A stretch of DNA of 64,000 nt from Deltaproteobacteria bacterium IMCC39146 (GTDB lineage Bacteria > Desulfobacterota > Desulfuromonadia > Desulfuromonadales > BM103): contig JARUHP010000001.1 in assembly GCA_030005635.1 (NCBI GenBank), positions 1-64,000 on the forward strand. The letters are read 5' to 3'. Positions 60,340 through 64,000 of this stretch are shown here, piece after piece. Position numbers and translations under genes: made by a program. The notes beneath the pieces were generated by a model. The model did no database searches. It saw only the letters and a list, made by a program, of their open reading frames with translations, and was not told where the DNA came from. Each line of letters opens with the position of its first letter. Position 1 is the first letter of the stretch.

Positions 60340-60903
60340 TTAGTCTTCTGTCAGTAAAATTGCTTCAGCAACATCACGTAGAGATTTACGCTTATCCATT
60401 GCCAACTTTTGCAATCGCCGAAAGGCCTGAGGCTCGTCCATGCCTTTTTTCATCAATACACCTTTGGCACGATCAATCACTTTTCTGGACTCAAGCGTCT
60501 CCTTCAGCTTGGAAACCTCATCACGCAGGCTGGAAAGCTCGACAAACTGGTGTATCGCAAGATCAACAGCAGCAAAGAGCTGCTCGGCACGAACAGGCTT
60601 AACAACATAATTCATCACCCCGGCCAAACGGGCTCGTTCAATGGTCTCTGCCTCCGTATTTGCAGTGACCAGAACAATAGGTAACGGCTTCACTTTGCCG
60701 ATTTTTTCAGCAGCAGTGACACCATCCATAACAGGCATGCCAATATCCATAACAACCAACAGAACTTCCTGGTGAATAGCTATCTCGACAGCCTGAACAC
60801 CATTTTCTGCCTCAAGGATTTCATCAAACCCATAGCCAGCAACGATTTCGGCGACCTGTCTTCGCAGTAAAGGTTCGTCATCAACAACCAATGCACGTCT
60901 CAT
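60340..60903 (-). CDS. ANTAR-domain response regulator (GnfR-like antiterminator)
   Basis: 187 residues. Receiver: VVDDEP, phosphoacceptor Asp in VVMDIGMPVMDG near residue 53, Lys in VVKPVRA. A coiled segment (LSSLRDEVSKLKETLESRK) leads to the ANTAR domain: VIDRAKGVLMKKGMDEPQAFRRLQKLAMDKRKSLRDVAEAIL. ANTAR proteins bind dual-hexaloop RNA and prevent termination. In Geobacter sulfurreducens a comparable regulator (GnfR, with kinase GnfK) is reported to control nif genes. Targets are visible next to this gene and before nifB, and probably before nifH. The partner kinase is not in the window. Confidence 0.88.
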   Translation of the reverse strand: MRRALVVDDEPLLRRQVAEIVAGYGFDEILEAENGVQAVEIAIHQEVLLVVMDIGMPVMDGVTAAEKIGKVKPLPIVLVTANTEAETIERARLAGVMNYVVKPVRAEQLFAAVDLAIHQFVELSSLRDEVSKLKETLESRKVIDRAKGVLMKKGMDEPQAFRRLQKLAMDKRKSLRDVAEAILLTED

Positions 60904-60948
60904 AAAATGGAACTCCTAATCGCTTGATAAATTAATAGAATACATCCT

Positions 60949-60964
60949 TGCACCAACCATGCCC
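60949..60964 (-). promoter_or_regulatory. Possible sigma-54 promoter of the ANTAR regulator operon
   Basis: Minus strand GGGCAT-N5-GTGCA; the GG and GC are correctly spaced but flanking positions differ from consensus. Confidence 0.4.
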
Positions 60965-60999
60965 CTCTCCGTTCATGTACGGCTACGGAATGATTATCG

Positions 61000-62004
61000 T
61001 CACGCATGCTGGCTACCCCAGGGGGATAATTTTACCAACTTGACCGCCTGATTCTCTGCTTCATCCTTCACCTCTTTATTCAGTTTCTTCAACCAGCGCG
61101 CAGGGATCGCATCCATCCCATAAAAAGCACCGGCAATCATACCGGCAATGGCGCCCGTAGTATCGGCATCACCACCCTGATTCACCACGCCAATCAAGCA
61201 CTCCTCGAAGTTGGCCGTACTGAAGAGATAATGAAAAACTGTCTGCAACGTATCAACAACATAGGGGCTGGCATTGCCACGATAATTATTGAACCGAAAG
61301 CTTGGATACTCAGCAACCAATTCCCGAGTTGTTTCATGAAGCTTATGCCGGTCCGTGCCAAGGATCCCTTGCTGTACCATACCTCCGATGACCACGCAGG
61401 CGGCATCGGACAAAGTGTGATTGTGAGTCAAATGCGCCTGTTTGATGGCATATTCCTTTAGTAGCAAGGAATCGCCCAAGGTAAAGAGCGCGACCGGCGC
61501 CATACGCATGGCAGCGCCGTTGCCAGCATCCCATTCGTTATAGGGAACTTCCAGTTGCCCCTTGAGCCTGTAATCACTAATACCGCGCCGGCAGGTTGCA
61601 CCGATATCAATCGGCTTGCTCTTCATCCATGCTAGAAAGTTCTCCGCAATCCCTTTAAGATCCCACTGACCCGCCAGCAGCAATGCCTTGCCAAGGGCCA
61701 ACGACATCTCGGTATCGTCTGTCACCATCCCCGGCTTCAGATAAAGCCAGCCACCGCCGATGATCTTGCGATGCACTTTGTGTTTCACCTTGATTTCACC
61801 GGGTGTCATGAACTCGGTTGTTGCGCCAAGTGCATCACCGATGGCCAGACCAAGATAAGCGGCTCGAGCATGGCCAAAAACAAGGGGCGCGGGACGAGGC
61901 ACAAGGCACGGGGAAACCGTTAAGGCTTCAACCAAGCAACTTTCATCTTTATACCGCAAAGTGTCTTTCATTATCTTATTTTTGGCTTTCACATCACTCG
62001 TCAC
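61000..62004 (-). CDS. draG: ADP-ribosyl-[dinitrogen reductase] glycohydrolase DraG
   Basis: The frame encodes 334 residues. ADP-ribosylglycohydrolase family: AAYLGLAIGDALGATTEFM near residue 48, VTDDTEMSLALGKALL near residue 93 (metal Asp and Glu), GNGAAMRMAPVALF near residue 161, GGDADTTGAIAGMIAGAFYG near residue 277. It removes ADP-ribose from NifH. The first ~45 residues are not family-like and are partly encoded by a GTGCCTTGTGCCTCG-type repeat, so the true start is unclear. It follows draT by 24 bases. Confidence 0.88.
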   Translation of the reverse strand: MTSDVKAKNKIMKDTLRYKDESCLVEALTVSPCLVPRPAPLVFGHARAAYLGLAIGDALGATTEFMTPGEIKVKHKVHRKIIGGGWLYLKPGMVTDDTEMSLALGKALLLAGQWDLKGIAENFLAWMKSKPIDIGATCRRGISDYRLKGQLEVPYNEWDAGNGAAMRMAPVALFTLGDSLLLKEYAIKQAHLTHNHTLSDAACVVIGGMVQQGILGTDRHKLHETTRELVAEYPSFRFNNYRGNASPYVVDTLQTVFHYLFSTANFEECLIGVVNQGGDADTTGAIAGMIAGAFYGMDAIPARWLKKLNKEVKDEAENQAVKLVKLSPWGSQHA

Positions 62005-62028
62005 GCATCCTGGATATCGTCGTTGACG

Positions 62029-62826
62029 TTATCCCCCAATCAGCACCTTGACTTCAAACTCACCACCAATCACCATAACTTCGCTTTCCCCTTTGAAAAG
62101 GGACCTGGGCAGCAACCCACCCATAAAGAAGACTTTGGTCAGCGGCACTTCAACCTGCAGGACTCTGCTACCGAACTCCCAGGCCCTTTCAAAATCATCG
62201 GTAAATGAGTTCAGGTTGTTCAGACGCAGCAGGTATTTATTTTTGTCGAACTTTTCAATAACCTGATGTTCGGCAAAATTATAAATGCCTCGATAGAGCT
62301 TCAGATGAGTCTGCTCCGGGAATATCCGTGCGAGTTCGTATTGGACAAACTCATAGAGCAGGTCTAACTGTGCCATGATCGCGCTGGTGCGCTCAGAACC
62401 TTTCATCCGATCAACCGTATAACGGAAATATGCCTCCGAATGAATATCGTTAATTCCTTCATAATGGAATGTCGGCATCAAACCAAGCCGCGACTCAACC
62501 CACCCTTTAAGTACCGCTCCCTCTAAGGAATTACTGTCAAAGAGCCAACCCCGCAAAAAGCGCAGATAGCTATTCTTAAGGCTTTTACGACTATTCTTAG
62601 TCTCTTCCCGTTGCCACTGGTGCAGTTGGTAGCGCACATCCATGAAGTCATGAAATATCAGCCCGCGTTTTTCTGGATCTTCCTCTGCATCGAGCTTTTC
62701 AAATAGAGGTCGGCCATTGTGCCGAACACCCTGAATTTCGATAACCTGGGGTTTGCTGTTGTAATGCTTTGACGCAATCGCCCACGGTGGCAAGTTGCAT
62801 CTATTCATCGATGTTGGATAGTCCAT
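62029..62826 (-). CDS. draT: NAD+-dinitrogen-reductase ADP-D-ribosyltransferase DraT
   Basis: 265 residues matching DraT: NRCNLPPWAIASKHYNSKPQVIEIQGVR at residue 8-35, LKNSYLRFLRGWLFDSNSLEGAVLKGWVESRLGL, ELARIFPEQTHLKLYRGIYNF near residue 187 and VEVPLTKVFFMGGLLP. It transfers ADP-ribose from NAD+ to the Arg of NifH in response to ammonium or darkness-type signals in other bacteria. First gene of the island in transcription order. Confidence 0.92.
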   Translation of the reverse strand: MDYPTSMNRCNLPPWAIASKHYNSKPQVIEIQGVRHNGRPLFEKLDAEEDPEKRGLIFHDFMDVRYQLHQWQREETKNSRKSLKNSYLRFLRGWLFDSNSLEGAVLKGWVESRLGLMPTFHYEGINDIHSEAYFRYTVDRMKGSERTSAIMAQLDLLYEFVQYELARIFPEQTHLKLYRGIYNFAEHQVIEKFDKNKYLLRLNNLNSFTDDFERAWEFGSRVLQVEVPLTKVFFMGGLLPRSLFKGESEVMVIGGEFEVKVLIGG

Positions 62827-63145
62827 AACAATTCTCAGAAAACACCATAAAGCTATGTATCAGCGCTTAATTTTCAGAAGCACATGCCTATTTTTTTTGC
62901 TTGCCAGACTCTAAACGTACTTCAACATACGAATTCATTACTCGGCTTTGAGTTGAAAGGTGCTGATATTCCGCGGCGTTGCGGAAAAGTCTGCAAATAT
63001 TGTTGTGCAGAGTTACCCTACGAACATTAATGTCTTTGCACTGAGGATGCCAACTTCTAGCTATGTTCCAGCGGACCTAAATCGACTAACAAACAATGGC
63101 CTAAATATCCACTGGAACCTCCACAAACCTAGCAGCAAAAACACG
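62827..63145. other. Intergenic region between draT and the ferritin-like gene
   Basis: I see no convincing gene. A 70-codon ORF at 62960-63172 runs into a terminator stem and has no ribosome binding site. No clear sigma-54 promoter for draT was found. Confidence 0.4.
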
Positions 63146-63183
63146 AAAGGCCCCAGCACCGTTAAGTGCTGAGGCCTTTTTTA
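63146..63183. terminator. Terminator of the ferritin-like gene (bidirectional form)
   Basis: AAAGGCC(C)CAGCAC pairs with GTGCTGAGGCCTTT around CGTTAA, with a T6 on the plus strand and a T-rich tail on the minus strand. Confidence 0.75.
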
Positions 63184-63238
63184 ATGGCGCGCTGAGGAAA
63201 TTGTAACTTTCGACTTTCTCCTCTGTAAAAAGCGAAGG

Positions 63239-63742
63239 CTAACCCTTGAACGCGGAAAGCATCAATTCAAAATCTTCAAGGAGCGCCTGCAGATCCTCTT
63301 CGTGCTCTATCTCCTGTTCGATAATCTGCAGCGCAATGTTGTAGGTAACCGGATCCTTGTCTTTGGTCATATCCATCAGCTCTTTGTAGACACCGATGGC
63401 ACACTGTTCGCCCGCAATATTCTGCACCAGAAGCGTTTTCACAAAGGGATCGTCGGGCGGCTCATAAGCACAGTTTGTAAGCTTGAACCAGTCGCGTGGG
63501 TCTGTGACAGGATCGCCGCCCAGCTGGATGATGCGGTTGGTCACCAGCAGAGCATGATTCAACTCCTCGGTCGCATGCAGTTCAAGTTCAGCAATCACGG
63601 CCTCCTTCATCGGCCCTTTTGCCACTTTTGCACCGGCCCAATACTGATAGTAAGCCAGCCATTCGTCGCTATAGGCCTTACGCAGCACCGAGATCAGTTC
63701 TTCAACATCCAGCCCGACTATTTCTCGACCCTTGCTTCCCAT
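63239..63742 (-). CDS. Ferritin-like protein (bacterioferritin/Dps-type)
   Basis: 167 residues, four-helix ferritin fold with carboxylate di-iron ligands: YSDEWLAYYQYWAGAK near residue 24, ELELHATEELNHALLV near residue 52 (ExxH), QNIAGEQCAIGVYKEL near residue 107 and EQEIEHEEDLQALLED near residue 142 (ExxH). Probably stores iron or detoxifies peroxide. It lies upstream of draT on the same strand but with its own terminator. Confidence 0.82.
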   Translation of the reverse strand: MGSKGREIVGLDVEELISVLRKAYSDEWLAYYQYWAGAKVAKGPMKEAVIAELELHATEELNHALLVTNRIIQLGGDPVTDPRDWFKLTNCAYEPPDDPFVKTLLVQNIAGEQCAIGVYKELMDMTKDKDPVTYNIALQIIEQEIEHEEDLQALLEDFELMLSAFKG

Positions 63743-63902
63743 AATTCCTCCTGATGTTTTGTTTATTATGATTACCTCCCCATAATACTACCCTGTTTGC
63801 GTTGACTTTCCAGAGCCGTCAGGACTTTTGGTCACAACTTATTGCAGGGCGCCCTTTGTTTTGTGTGTTTTTACGCTATAGTTGCTGGGAAAGGAGACAA
63901 CT

Positions 63903-64000
63903 ATGAAACGTATGATTCGTGCAGTAATCGTCATCGCAGTAACGCTGATGGCATCAAATGTAGCGGCCCTCGAGGTCAACGCTCCGGCACCAGATTTTAC
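63903..64000 (+). CDS. Exported thioredoxin/peroxiredoxin-like protein (5' end only)
   Basis: The right edge cuts the gene after 32 codons. A signal peptide (MKRMIRAVIVIAVTLMASNV..., cleavage near VAA) is followed by LEVNAPAPDFT, the typical N-terminal strand of AhpC/TSA and TlpA-like redoxins. AAAGGAG precedes the ATG. The active-site Cys lies outside the window. Confidence 0.65.
   Translation, partial: MKRMIRAVIVIAVTLMASNVAALEVNAPAPDF

Noticed and set aside
62960-63172. 70-codon ORF between draT and the ferritin-like gene
   Set aside because: No ribosome binding site and it runs through the terminator stem at 63146-63183.

Overview
The window looks like a chromosomal segment from a Desulfuromonas/Geobacter-type bacterium (Desulfuromonadales, Desulfobacterota). 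The evidence is the gene families (nif cluster with an ANTAR response regulator, DraT/DraG, a group 3 NiFe hydrogenase), several sigma-54-type promoters, and intergenic word repeats of the GGGACTGTCC and CTTCGTG kind that I associate with that group. The organism is an inference. I see no insertion sequence, prophage, CRISPR array, rRNA or replication origin.

Layout. 1-382: truncated secreted fibronectin-III-like gene with a possible sigma-54 promoter. 1175-3254: zupT, tRNA-Ser(CGA), tadA. 3320-9808: a TetR-regulated RND efflux operon whose promoter sits between two matching palindromes. 9871-21867: two complete BMP-type nucleobase/nucleoside ABC importers pointing at each other, one ending in a xanthine phosphoribosyltransferase and the other in cytosine deaminase. 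22150-33531: a phosphate block (Na/Pi symporter, phoBR, pstSCAB-phoU) with the same 11-bp-period direct repeat before each of the three transcription units, a likely PhoB box; two small exported-protein genes lie inside it. 33679-43350: a B12-binding radical SAM protein, a four-subunit cytosolic NiFe hydrogenase, two pirins and a two-component system.

43512-62826 is a nitrogen-fixation island, all on the minus strand and so read right to left: draT, draG; an ANTAR response regulator followed by two small unknown proteins, a macro-domain protein and a SlyD-like prolyl isomerase; nifH, nifD, nifK, a nifX-like gene, fdxB and a second nifX-like gene; nifB, a TSUP permease, trmO, an ArsC-like nitrogenase-associated protein and a NifU-NifQ fusion; nifE, nifN, nifV and a GNAT protein. 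A ferritin-like gene and a truncated thioredoxin-like gene close the window.

The main finding is regulatory. The leader of nifB, and the gap after the ANTAR regulator gene, each carry two stem-loops with six-base loops having A at position 1 and G at position 4. The second stem-loop overlaps the 5' arm of a strong intrinsic terminator. This is the published form of an ANTAR antitermination target. The nifH leader has a strong terminator and one such hairpin, with a less canonical second one. Together with sigma-54 promoters at nifH, nifB and nifE, this suggests two-step control: sigma-54 initiation, then antitermination by the regulator encoded at 60340-60903. Other points for follow-up are the NifU-NifQ fusion lacking the first scaffold cysteine, the macro-domain gene beside DraT/DraG, the prolyl isomerase beside nifH, and a ~117-bp element repeated after nifK and after an ABC binding-protein gene.
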